Under the pieces are notes generated by a model. It worked only from the letters and a program-made list of their open reading frames with translations. It ran no database searches and had not been told where the DNA came from. From Clostridiales bacterium (lineage in GTDB: Bacteria; Bacillota; Clostridia; Peptostreptococcales; Anaerovoracaceae): DNA of 64,000 nt. The position numbers and the translations under genes are program-made. Shown here piece after piece: positions 44,782 through 52,808 of the stretch; within the stretch, counting starts at the first letter, position 1; each line of letters begins with the position of its first letter. The DNA lies in the NCBI GenBank assembly GCA_009911365.1, contig QXXF01000023.1, positions 25,184-89,183 of the forward strand, read 5' to 3'.

Positions 44782-46410
44782 ATGGCTAAAAATCATATTT
44801 TTCAAAAACAGAAACTGCATCTATGCGTAGTGTCTATGCTAGTGATCTTGTTCTCTTTATTGATCATTGCCTCAGGATCCAACGTGCAGGCGGCTCAGAA
44901 GAACCTCACATATAATTTTACCTCTACGGATGGCGAGACGGTTTCCACAAAGGCGAATCCCGGTCAAACCACGGTCCTGATCTTTGGGTATGTTGGTTGC
45001 GGTAAGACAAGATCCACATTAAACAGTCTTGCCTCATGTGAATGGGTGAGACGTCCCGATATCAGGGTGATCTTTGCCGAAACTGATGGGCATACCAGAG
45101 AGGAAGTTCAATCATATGCGGATGGCTATGGATGCCAGGATATCACTTTTTGTTATGATGAAGATGGCGAGACTATGATGGCTCATCGAGAGTATGGACA
45201 GCTATTTGGACTAAATAGCGGGACATTTCCAACGATCGTGCTGATCGATCAAAATAACCAGGCGCAGAGCTTATTGCAGGGTACGAAAACCGCCAATGAG
45301 CTTTTAGCGGAGATCCAGAAATTCGCGGATATTGAGGGAGAGGGATTGCTGACTCCGCCTTCTGATTCCACCGAGGGCATCGAGAATTATGTATGTGGCT
45401 TGAAAACCATAGATAACACAACGATTTCCACAAGGGCGAACTCCAATGAAACCACGGTCTTGGTCTTTGGATATACGAATTGTGGCATTACAAAGGCCGC
45501 TTTGCAGAGCATCAGCGGCAGCGCCTGGGTGGGAAGACCTGATATCCGGGTGATTTACGCAGATGTTTATGGCGCTTCCTCCTCAGAGGTGAAGGAATTC
45601 GCACAGGATTATTCGAATCATATCATATTTTGCCACGATGAAGCCATGCTGAACTGGGGTCATGCGCTTTCTTATCTTCGCCTGTATGGTCAAACTGGTG
45701 GAAGCTTTCCATATATTGTATTGATCGATAAAAACAACAAAGTAAGAAGCATCACATTAGGACCCAATACAGAAGACAAGATCTTTGCGGAGATAGAGAA
45801 GATCTCCAGCTCTGGTTCAGATGGCTCAAATACAGAGAAAGATCCTGGATCAACTGCTGAACAGGGCGTTGCAAATGTTTCCAAATTGAAGGCTTCCTCA
45901 ACTGCGAAAACCGTAAAGCTGACTTGGCAAAAGGTTGCTAACGCAAAAGGATATATCATCTATCAGTATGATAATGCCAAGAAAAAGTGGATCAAGAAGG
46001 CGACCTTAAAAACCAACACGGCTTCTTATACCATGAAAAAACTGACCCCGGCCAAAGCTTACCGCTTTGCGGTCAAGGCTTACGCGACGCTCAACGGAAA
46101 ACAGGTGGAAAGCAAATCCTATGCTTCCATTTATGCCGCAACAGCTCCAAATGCTGTGAATTTCAAGGTGACAGCTGGCAAGAGAAAGGCGACGATAAAA
46201 TGGAGCAAAGTGAAGGGCGCCACAGGTTACACGGTTTATTATAAAGCGCATGGTTCCTGGAAGAAGTTGAAAAACACGAAAGGCACTAGCTACACAAAGA
46301 AAAAACTGAAATCCGGCACCAAATACACCTTTACTGTGAAGGCGTATAAGACCTATAAAGGGAAAACTCATACCAGTAGCTTCAAAGCGAAAAAGGTGAA
46401 AGTTAGATAG
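44782..46410 (+). CDS. Secreted protein: two thioredoxin-like domains plus two FnIII domains, copy 1
   Basis: 542 residues. A signal or anchor segment ('LCVVSMLVILFSLLIIASGS', about 14-33) is followed by two related thioredoxin-like domains (about 40-180 and 205-340), each with the pattern 'TTVLxFGYxxC' then '..PTIVLID.NN' or '..PYIVLIDKNN'. Each keeps one Cys at the redox-site position (C73 in 'YVGCGKT', C234 in 'YTNCGIT') but not CxxC. A Gly/Ser linker leads to two fibronectin type III domains (365-542) rich in Lys. It is probably a surface protein; redox activity is doubtful. AGGAGGAG precedes ATG 44782. No homology to the 5241 protein beyond Lys-rich style. Confidence 0.78.
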   Translation: MAKNHIFQKQKLHLCVVSMLVILFSLLIIASGSNVQAAQKNLTYNFTSTDGETVSTKANPGQTTVLIFGYVGCGKTRSTLNSLASCEWVRRPDIRVIFAETDGHTREEVQSYADGYGCQDITFCYDEDGETMMAHREYGQLFGLNSGTFPTIVLIDQNNQAQSLLQGTKTANELLAEIQKFADIEGEGLLTPPSDSTEGIENYVCGLKTIDNTTISTRANSNETTVLVFGYTNCGITKAALQSISGSAWVGRPDIRVIYADVYGASSSEVKEFAQDYSNHIIFCHDEAMLNWGHALSYLRLYGQTGGSFPYIVLIDKNNKVRSITLGPNTEDKIFAEIEKISSSGSDGSNTEKDPGSTAEQGVANVSKLKASSTAKTVKLTWQKVANAKGYIIYQYDNAKKKWIKKATLKTNTASYTMKKLTPAKAYRFAVKAYATLNGKQVESKSYASIYAATAPNAVNFKVTAGKRKATIKWSKVKGATGYTVYYKAHGSWKKLKNTKGTSYTKKKLKSGTKYTFTVKAYKTYKGKTHTSSFKAKKVKVR

Positions 46411-46483
46411 GGATTTAAAACGATTGGAACGGATCAAGGAAACGACAGCTTTCATAGGCAGGATAAAGAAGAATGAAATCATA

Positions 46484-46512
46484 TTGAGATATCTGGATCC
46501 AGGTGGTATAAT
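46484..46512 (+). promoter_or_regulatory. Sigma-A promoter for thioredoxin-like gene 2
   Basis: TTGAGA (46484-46489), 17 bp, TATAAT (46507-46512), a duplicate of the promoter at 44693 (spacer also related). Confidence 0.85.
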
Positions 46513-46574
46513 CCACATAGTTACTTGTTCAAGAATCGAGAATTTTCAATACATGAAATTTAGGAGGATATGTT

Positions 46575-48233
46575 ATGGCTGAAAATCATATTTTTCAGAA
46601 ACAGATATCGCATATATGTACAGTTTCTATACTGGTGATCCTGTTCTTGCTATTGATCATTGCATCAGGATCTAAAGCGCAGGCGGTTGAAGGAAATCTC
46701 GCATATGATTTTACATCTACGGATGACAATACTATTTCCACAACAGCGAACCCCAATGAAACCACTGTTTTGATCTTTGGAGACTGGCCCGGCACAAGAT
46801 CCACTTTGGAAAGCCTTGCTTCATGTGAATGGGTAAAGCGTCCAGATATCCGGGTGATTTTCGCAGAGACCAATAGAGCCACTAAGGAGCAGCTTCAATC
46901 ATACGCAGATGTTTATGGATGCCAGGATATCACTTTTTGCTACAATCACGCAGGGGATGAAACCTTTGATGCTATGCTGGCGTATGGCACTTTCTTTGAT
47001 ATAAGGATTCAGAAGCTCCCAACGATCGTGCTGATTGATCCAAATAACCAGGCGCAAAGCCTATTGCAGGGTGAGAAGACCGCTGATGAGCTTTTGGCGG
47101 AGATTGAAAAAATTTCCGATGTTGGGGGAGAGGGATCCCTGACCCCGCCCTCTGATTCTGCCGCTACAATCGAGAATTACGTATATGAGTTGCAAACCAT
47201 AGATAACACGCCGGTTTCCACAAGGGCGAATCCCGATGAAACCACGGTTTTGGTCTTTGGCTATACGACTGGTGACAGTACAAAGGCCGCACTGCAGAGT
47301 ATCAGCGGCAGCACTTGGGTGGGCAGACCGGATATCCGGGTGATTTATGCGGATGTCTACGGTGCTTCCTCCTCAGAAGTGGAGGAATTCGCTCAGGATT
47401 ATTCAAATCATATCATATTTTGCCACGATGAAGAGAAGCTGAACTGGAATCACGCAGTTTCTTATCTTGGCTTGTATAACCAGACGAGTGGGAAATTCCC
47501 ATACATTGTATTGATTGATAAAAATAATAAAGTGAGAAGTATCACGCTAGGTGCCAATACAGAAGACAAGATCTTTGAGGAAATAGAGAAGATTTCTAAT
47601 TCTGGATCCGGGGCAGATGACCCAGGGACATCGCAGGATCCAGATGGCACAGGCACAGAACAGAATCCTGGCTCGACTCTTAAGCAAAATGTTTCCAATG
47701 TTTCTAAACTAAAGGCTTCCTCAACCGCGAAAACCGTGAAGCTAACTTGGAAAAAGGTTGCTAACGCAAAAGGATATATCATCTATCAGTACGATAATAC
47801 CAAGAAAGAGTGGATTAAGAAGGCGACCTTAAAAACCAACACGGCTTCTTATACCATGAAAAAACTGACTCCAGCCAAAGCCTACCGCTTTGCGGTCAAG
47901 GCTTATGCGCAGTCCAATGGAAAACAGGTGGAAAGCAAATCCTATGCTTCGATTTACGCTGCGACAGCTCCAAAGGCTGTGAATTTTAAAGTAAAGGCTG
48001 GTAAGAAAAAGGCAACAATAAAATGGAAGAAGGTCAAAGGCGCCACAGGCTATAGAGTCTATTACAAAGCGCGTGGTTCCTGGAAAAGATTAAAGACCAC
48101 GAAAGGTACTAGCTACACGAAGAAAAAACTGAAATCTGGCACTAGATATACCTTTACTGTGAAGGCGTATAAGACCTATAAAGGCAGAACTTACATGAGC
48201 AGCTTTAAAACCAAAAAGGTGAAAGTGAAATAG
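46575..48233 (+). CDS. Secreted protein: two degenerate thioredoxin-like domains plus two FnIII domains, copy 2
   Basis: 552 residues, a tandem duplicate of the 44782 protein with the same order of domains. Both redox-site Cys are lost: the first site reads 'VLIFGDWPGTRSTL' and the second 'VLVFGYTTGDSTKAAL'. The linker before the FnIII domains is longer ('DDPGTSQDPDGTGTEQNPGS'). The FnIII part is nearly identical to copy 1, pointing to recent duplication or conversion there. AGGAGG precedes ATG 46575. It is likely a structural surface protein. Confidence 0.78.
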   Translation: MAENHIFQKQISHICTVSILVILFLLLIIASGSKAQAVEGNLAYDFTSTDDNTISTTANPNETTVLIFGDWPGTRSTLESLASCEWVKRPDIRVIFAETNRATKEQLQSYADVYGCQDITFCYNHAGDETFDAMLAYGTFFDIRIQKLPTIVLIDPNNQAQSLLQGEKTADELLAEIEKISDVGGEGSLTPPSDSAATIENYVYELQTIDNTPVSTRANPDETTVLVFGYTTGDSTKAALQSISGSTWVGRPDIRVIYADVYGASSSEVEEFAQDYSNHIIFCHDEEKLNWNHAVSYLGLYNQTSGKFPYIVLIDKNNKVRSITLGANTEDKIFEEIEKISNSGSGADDPGTSQDPDGTGTEQNPGSTLKQNVSNVSKLKASSTAKTVKLTWKKVANAKGYIIYQYDNTKKEWIKKATLKTNTASYTMKKLTPAKAYRFAVKAYAQSNGKQVESKSYASIYAATAPKAVNFKVKAGKKKATIKWKKVKGATGYRVYYKARGSWKRLKTTKGTSYTKKKLKSGTRYTFTVKAYKTYKGRTYMSSFKTKKVKVK

Positions 48234-48258
48234 GGTTTTGAAACTGTGGAAAAGAAGA

Positions 48259-48287
48259 TTGCGCTCATACCGTTTATCTGCTATACT
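48259..48287 (+). promoter_or_regulatory. Sigma-A promoter for RNHCP gene
   Basis: TTGCGC (48259-48264), 17 bp, TATACT (48282-48287). Predicted start near 48294 leaves a ~160-base leader. Confidence 0.65.
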
Positions 48288-48333
48288 CAAGCATGTACGT
48301 TGATATTATGATAGTGAACGAATAGAGAGGAGA

Positions 48334-48399
48334 ATGCTGTTTGAAGAACAACGGAGCTGCTATTGTATCAGGCCGGGAGGCTTGCGTACAATAAAATAA
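48334..48399 (+). CDS. Possible 21-residue leader peptide
   Basis: ATG 48334 has AGAGGAG seven bases upstream and encodes 'MLFEEQRSCYCIRPGGLRTI' plus Lys, then TAA. Its last codons form the left arm of a hairpin (48373-48416), the layout expected for translation-coupled attenuation. No homology known. Confidence 0.45.
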   Translation: MLFEEQRSCYCIRPGGLRTIK

Positions 48400-48416
48400 C
48401 CCGGCAAACCTCCCGG
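48373..48416 (+). promoter_or_regulatory. Leader hairpin before RNHCP gene
   Basis: CCGGGAGG (48373-48380) pairs with CCTCCCGG (48409-48416), extended inside by TTGC/GCAA. No T run, so it is more likely a regulatory fold than a terminator. Confidence 0.6.
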
Positions 48417-48453
48417 AGGACTGGTAATCAAGACTTTCAGGAGGAGAAAAACA

Positions 48454-48879
48454 ATGAATCGTGAGAACAAACGGAAAAAATACGAAAAGAATTATTATAA
48501 GACACATGCCTGCCACGACACCTTTACCTGCAAAGTTTGCGGAAGAATGGTAGTTTCGGGAGGTGCGGGAACAAATCATAGGAATCACTGCCCTAATTGT
48601 CTCAGCAGTCTTCATGTGGACATTGAACCGGGCGACCGGGCATCTGACTGCGGAGGGATCATGGATCCGGTTGCTGTATGGGTAAGAAAGAACGGCGAAT
48701 GGGCCATTATCCATCGCTGCCGCAGGTGCGGCGGATTGTCTTCAAACCGCGTGGCGGCAGATGACAATCCTATGAAATTGATGTCTATTGCCATGAAGCC
48801 TTTGTGCGAGCCACCTTTCCCATTAGACCGGATCGAGGAAATGACGGCGCTCATGGGCGGAGAAGGAAGAATGAAATGA
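48454..48879 (+). CDS. RNHCP domain zinc-ribbon protein
   Basis: 141 residues. Two Cys pairs and the namesake run are present: 'FTCKVCGRMV', 'NHRNHCPNCLSSLHVD', 'PGDRASDCGGIMDP', then 'IIHRCRRCGGLSSNRVAADD'. The RNHCP family is a small cysteine-rich group of unknown function, probably nucleic-acid-binding and zinc-dependent. AGGAGG precedes ATG 48454, which follows a leader with a putative peptide and hairpin. Confidence 0.9.
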   Translation: MNRENKRKKYEKNYYKTHACHDTFTCKVCGRMVVSGGAGTNHRNHCPNCLSSLHVDIEPGDRASDCGGIMDPVAVWVRKNGEWAIIHRCRRCGGLSSNRVAADDNPMKLMSIAMKPLCEPPFPLDRIEEMTALMGGEGRMK

Positions 48880-48909
48880 TAAAAGGAATAGCTTAACCAT
48901 TGGATTAGA

Positions 48910-48956
48910 TGGGCAGGGGGATTGACGCACGCTCCCCCTGCCCAATTTTGTTTTAT
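48910..48956 (+). terminator. Terminator after RNHCP gene
   Basis: TGGGCAGGGGGA (48910-48921) pairs with TCCCCCTGCCCA (48933-48944), then ATTTTGTTTT. Confidence 0.85.
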
Positions 48957-50112
48957 CTATATTCTTTCATGGTTTCGTCTAGGATATCTTGATCAGAGAA
49001 TGTTTTGATGATCTGATATGATATGATTTTAGCTCCGGTCTCGAGTGCTTTATTAGCTCTATCAGTTGTCATCGCATTAGCGAATTCCTTCGTATGAATG
49101 AGAACATCTTCATCCACTACTTTCAGACATGGATGGAACGTAGGGCACTTGTAACTAACATTTCCGGCATCTGTGGATCCAAAAAGTTCGAGATCATCTG
49201 GAACCGTTTCCAGACCCAGTTCATCATATATTTCTTCAAGCACCTTATGTCCGGCTGGATTTGCCTTAACTTCATAGTAGGCTCTGCGGTTCTATGCTTT
49301 TTCCAGGTGCACCCAGTTGCGCAGCAGCCACCCTCCGCGCAGCCATCTACTTTTTTAACCGTCTCTTCCACAAAATTTAGGTGCTCTCACATAGACTTCC
49401 GCGCTTGCTGTTTCTGGAACAATATTCGCCGCCATACCGCCGTCTTTTATCACAGCATGCATACGTATTTCGGGTTTAAGATGCTGCCTGAGCATGTCCA
49501 TGCCATGAAACATCAGCTGAACACCATTCAGAGCATTGATGCCATCCCAAGGATTAACCGCCGCGTGAGCAATTTTTCCATGAAATGTATACATATACGA
49601 GTCGAGTGCGATCAAAGTCGGTGCGATTACATTTTTATTATACATGTGAACCATTGTTGCGAGTTCAAACCCATCAAAATACCCTTTATCTGCGAAGGTC
49701 ATTTTACATCCGCTCACTTCTTCCAATGGCGAACCAAAAATATGAATGTCACAATCAAGTGCGTCTTGTGTTTCTATCAGTGCCAGTGCTGCCAGCAGAC
49801 TGATCGAGCCGCTGAGACAGTGCCCGCATGCGTGTCCTAATTCTGGAAGCGCATCATATTCGCAAAATATGCCTGCCTTATGCGTATGATTGTTTTTGCC
49901 AAAAGTAGCATGAAACGCGTACTCAAAGCCACAGAAAGGATATTCAACGTCAAAACCCTGGCTCCTTAAAAAATCCACGATTCTTTTTGAAGACTCCTTT
50001 TCGTAGCCTGATGGTTCGGGATGCGATGCCAAGTAATCATTTATTTCAACAATTTTGTCCTTATGTAATGAAATCAAATCATTTACTGTTTTTTACATTC
50101 TTTATAAACCAT
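48953..50112 (-). pseudogene. M20 family amidohydrolase (AbgB-like), multiply frameshifted
   Basis: From ATG 50112 (G6 ribosome site) 'MVYKECKK' is separated by a poly-A frameshift from the main N-terminal frame 'LISLHKDKIVEINDYLASHP'. That frame holds the M20 metal residues ('FCEYDALPELGHACGHC', 'GSPLEEVSGCK') and the dimerisation domain, and ends at 49355 after 'YVRAPKFCGRDG'. The remainder appears in other frames ('VEETVKKVDGCAEGG', then 'LEEIYDELGLETVP...LFGSTDAGNVS' to 48953). At least three frame changes. AbgB-type enzymes cleave p-aminobenzoyl-glutamate or similar amides. Confidence 0.85.
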
Positions 50113-50129
50113 ATTATTACCCCCCCTAT

Positions 50130-51317
50130 CTACAGTTCATCAATGCTTACATTATTCGTTTCCGGAGCCCATACTTTTGTTACGACAACTGCGATTGCCA
50201 AAATCACAGCCATTCCTATCAGTGCCACTGAAATTCCCAGATGTTCAATGATAATCGGCATTGCGAACGTACCGAAGCATGCGAATATACGGCTGACCGC
50301 GGAACAAAAGCCTGCCCCAGTAGTTCTGATTTCCGTTGGAAACACCTCAGTGGGATAAATATATGCGGTAACTGTGCCAAACGACTGGTTTCCAAGGACA
50401 TGAACAGCAAAGCAAATAACGATAATCCATGCGGGAGCGCCCGACCATAAAGCAAGTATCAAAAGCGGAACAAGTGCTACGACCATGAAAAACATAGTGA
50501 ACTGTTTTCTGGGAAACTTATCTACGATTATCATTGCGATAACCGCGAAAGCGGTTTTCTTTCCCTGGCCGCCGATAAATAAATCCTTGATCTGACCCTT
50601 TTGAGCACTCTTTCTGTTTTGGATTTCTTCTATGGTAGGTTCTAAATCAATATCTGAGCCAAGCTTGTCTTCAACAACCTTTCTTGCTTCATCAATTTTT
50701 CCATTCATGATCAACCATCTAGGCGTTTCCGGCATTCCGATTCTTATCAGGAGCACTATCAATGCGATCACTGCGCTGCTGCTTAACATCCATTTCCAGC
50801 TTTCCGGGCCTGTAGTCTGTAGCCACGCCCCAATATAAGCGGCAATCACATAACCGATCGTCCACACCATGCAAACGACTGATAGCATTTTTTCCCTTAT
50901 TCTTCCAGGGACAAATTCAGCGACAATAGCCGGTCCAATGGAATATTCCGCACCAATGCATATACCGATGAGCAATCTGAGTGTAAACAGTAAACTTGCG
51001 GAATCAGCAAAGAACTGTAGCAGTGAAAGGATTACGATTGCGATAAAATCTAAGGTGTATATTTTTTGACGGCCGATTTTATCAGATAATCTTCCAAAGA
51101 TGAGACATCCAACAAATACTCCCATCAGCGGTGAGCTGGTTATAAGCCCCTGCCATACTGATGTGAGTCCCACATCAGCTGTATATACGATAAGAGCAAA
51201 CTGGATCATTCCTAAAATATATCCATCCGTAAGGGAGCCTCCTATTGTATAGGATAGAACTCTTAGATGGAAACTACGAAGAGGAACCGTTTCTAACGTG
51301 TAGTTTATTCTTTCCAT
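50130..51317 (-). CDS. MFS transporter lacking its central helices
   Basis: 395 residues with an open frame. The N-terminal half is a normal sugar-porter/AAHS-like MFS domain ('GRLSDKIGRQKIY', 'RLLIGICIGAEYSIGPAIVAEFVPGRIREK', 'PETPRWLI'). After 'KDLFIGGQGKKTAFA' the sequence goes straight to 'VIAMIIVDKFPRKQFT', skipping roughly 60-70 residues corresponding to helices 7-8. The C-terminal half is otherwise good ('YIYPTEVFPTEIRTTGAGF'). The deletion is in frame, so a protein is made but transport is doubtful. ATG 51317 follows AAGGAGG. Next to an M20 hydrolase relic, it may once have imported its substrate. Confidence 0.8.
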   Translation of the reverse strand: MERINYTLETVPLRSFHLRVLSYTIGGSLTDGYILGMIQFALIVYTADVGLTSVWQGLITSSPLMGVFVGCLIFGRLSDKIGRQKIYTLDFIAIVILSLLQFFADSASLLFTLRLLIGICIGAEYSIGPAIVAEFVPGRIREKMLSVVCMVWTIGYVIAAYIGAWLQTTGPESWKWMLSSSAVIALIVLLIRIGMPETPRWLIMNGKIDEARKVVEDKLGSDIDLEPTIEEIQNRKSAQKGQIKDLFIGGQGKKTAFAVIAMIIVDKFPRKQFTMFFMVVALVPLLILALWSGAPAWIIVICFAVHVLGNQSFGTVTAYIYPTEVFPTEIRTTGAGFCSAVSRIFACFGTFAMPIIIEHLGISVALIGMAVILAIAVVVTKVWAPETNNVSIDEL

Positions 51318-51456
51318 TTTTATCCTCCTTATTCCAAGTTGTCGTGTATAACCATGCATGATATGATGTTATAGTATTTGAAATGTGAGGATAAAAAAAG
51401 TACCACACTAGAACTTTGTTTTAGGTACCAGTTTGTGTTTTATCTGGTTTAACTTC

Positions 51457-51966
51457 CTAGACATTCATGCTTTCAGCGAAACTCTTGTTAAAAATATTGA
51501 TTCCTTCTATTATCTCGTTTTCAGTGCGACAATAATAGCAAAAACGTACATAATTCACGTCGCCTCTGCGTTCCCCAAAGAAAACGTTTCCAGGCATGTA
51601 TGAAACACCCTTTTCTTTCAATATAGACTGCAAATATTTCTCGTTGCATCCCTGAGGAAGTTTTCCCCATAAAAACACGCCGCCTTTAGGCTGCTCCATA
51701 TCCAGGCCAAGGTGTATGGAATCCTTTAGTTTTTCGTACATTAATTCCTTCTTTTGTTTGAGGTCCTTATTGATCTGTTTGAGATTTTTATCATAAGAGC
51801 CGCTTTTTAGATATTCTTTTAAGATATACTGCGACACCACATCTTGGCATACGACCCTTGACTGGATTATGGCCCCTAGATCGTTGATTAATCCTTTATT
51901 TCCAGTCACAAATGCGATTCGTAATCCCGATGGCAGTTTGTAATAAAATGTATATACATATATCAC
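51457..51966 (-). pseudogene. PLP aminotransferase (MocR/class I) C-terminal fragment
   Basis: The frame starts within the domain at 'VIYVYTFYYKLPSGLRIAF', matching the region just around the PLP-lysine motif of MocR-type or class I/II aminotransferases ('SFSK..APGLR'); the lysine is present but its Ser context is altered. It continues with 'QPKGGVFLWGKLP' and 'PGNVFFGERRGDVNYVRFCY' to a normal end. The first ~250 residues are missing. Weak homology extends upstream to about 52005, where non-homologous DNA begins. Confidence 0.75.
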
Positions 51967-52109
51967 GGCAGGATTTATCGGATGTGAAAAAACGCCTATA
52001 AATCAAGCATTTCCTGTGTTGTAGCCTCAGTTTTACCAATGATTTACCAATATTTCTGGAGAGTCAGACTTGCGACAATAATGATACCAGAATGAGGAGA
52101 TTGATAACA
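51967..52109. other. Possible left boundary of an inserted island
   Basis: Aminotransferase homology stops near 52005, and the repeated words TTTTACCAATGATTTACCAAT follow within 40 bases (TTTACCAAT occurs near-duplicated). Beyond this point genes typical of mobile elements begin. No attachment site can be fixed without the other end. Confidence 0.35.
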
Positions 52110-52463
52110 ATGGCTGAATTGAAGAAACATATTTATGATGAAAATAATGGTTCGCACTCACTGGTCACAGATTGCTATATTCTAGACTTGAAGATGTCAG
52201 AGGATGAAAGCCGCATGAATGATTTGCTGTCCTGTGAATTTAACATTGACACCGGATGTGTGGAACTTCGTTACGCTGACGGTAACAGGATATTCACTGA
52301 CTGCGCTGCTGTAGAAAATGAAGTGGTGGATAATATGTATCAGCAGTTTGAGTTGGACTGGTTGATTTATAATGTATCTTTGGAATATGCAAAGTTGATT
52401 CTGAATGGTGATCCAGATAAATATCTGAAAGCTGTGATCGTATGCAGACCTTTTGAAAGTTAA
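52110..52463 (+). CDS. DUF6061-like small protein
   Basis: 117 residues. 'NIDTGCVELRYADGNRIFTD' and 'ELDWLIYNVSLEYAKLILNG' and 'YLKAV' match what I recall of the DUF6061 family common in mobile elements of gut Clostridia. Function unknown. ATG 52110 is chosen because GAGGAG ends nine bases upstream; the ATG at 52092 precedes that site. Confidence 0.6.
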   Translation: MAELKKHIYDENNGSHSLVTDCYILDLKMSEDESRMNDLLSCEFNIDTGCVELRYADGNRIFTDCAAVENEVVDNMYQQFELDWLIYNVSLEYAKLILNGDPDKYLKAVIVCRPFES

Positions 52464-52551
52464 TTATATTGCCGCTTGTGGGAAAATTCCTGTGGGTGGT
52501 TTCTTTATTAGGTTGAGAACCTATTTTCATTGTAAAGTTTCTTTTGCTGCA

Positions 52552-52580
52552 TTGACAAATTTCGTTTAAACGAATATAAT
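52552..52580 (+). promoter_or_regulatory. Consensus promoter with operator palindrome in the spacer (defence operon)
   Basis: TTGACA (52552-52557), 17 bp, TATAAT (52575-52580): both hexamers are perfect. The spacer contains the perfect palindrome TTCGTTTAAACGAA (52561-52574), ideal for a dimeric repressor that blocks RNA polymerase. It is 42 bases upstream of the HTH gene. Confidence 0.88.
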
Positions 52581-52622
52581 TATATTGGGTTTTTGTATCT
52601 ACGGTCTGTGAGGTGTTAGAGT

Positions 52623-52808
52623 ATGAATGGTTATATTACAGTTCAAGAAGCCGCTAATAAATGGGGTATTACTCCACGTCAAGTGCAAATTTTATGTAAG
52701 ACAAACCGTGTTGTCGGGGCCGCTCGTATGAGCCGTATTTGGATTATTCCAGAAGATGCTGAAAAGCCGACAGACAATAGAAGAAAGGTGGAGTATTGCA
52801 ATGAATAA
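52623..52808 (+). CDS. Small HTH DNA-binding protein (MerR/excisionase-like)
   Basis: 61 residues: 'YITVQEAANKWGITPRQVQILCKTNRVVGAARMSRIWIIPEDAEKP' is a winged HTH of the type found in MerR-like and excisionase proteins. It begins the defence operon, right behind the palindrome promoter, so it may be its repressor. Its stop overlaps the next ATG by eight bases. Confidence 0.8.
   Translation: MNGYITVQEAANKWGITPRQVQILCKTNRVVGAARMSRIWIIPEDAEKPTDNRRKVEYCNE

Noticed and set aside
49094-49840. 248-codon plus-strand frame opposite the M20 relic
   Set aside because: It is the antisense of clear M20 coding sequence; Cys/His-rich composition is an antisense artefact.
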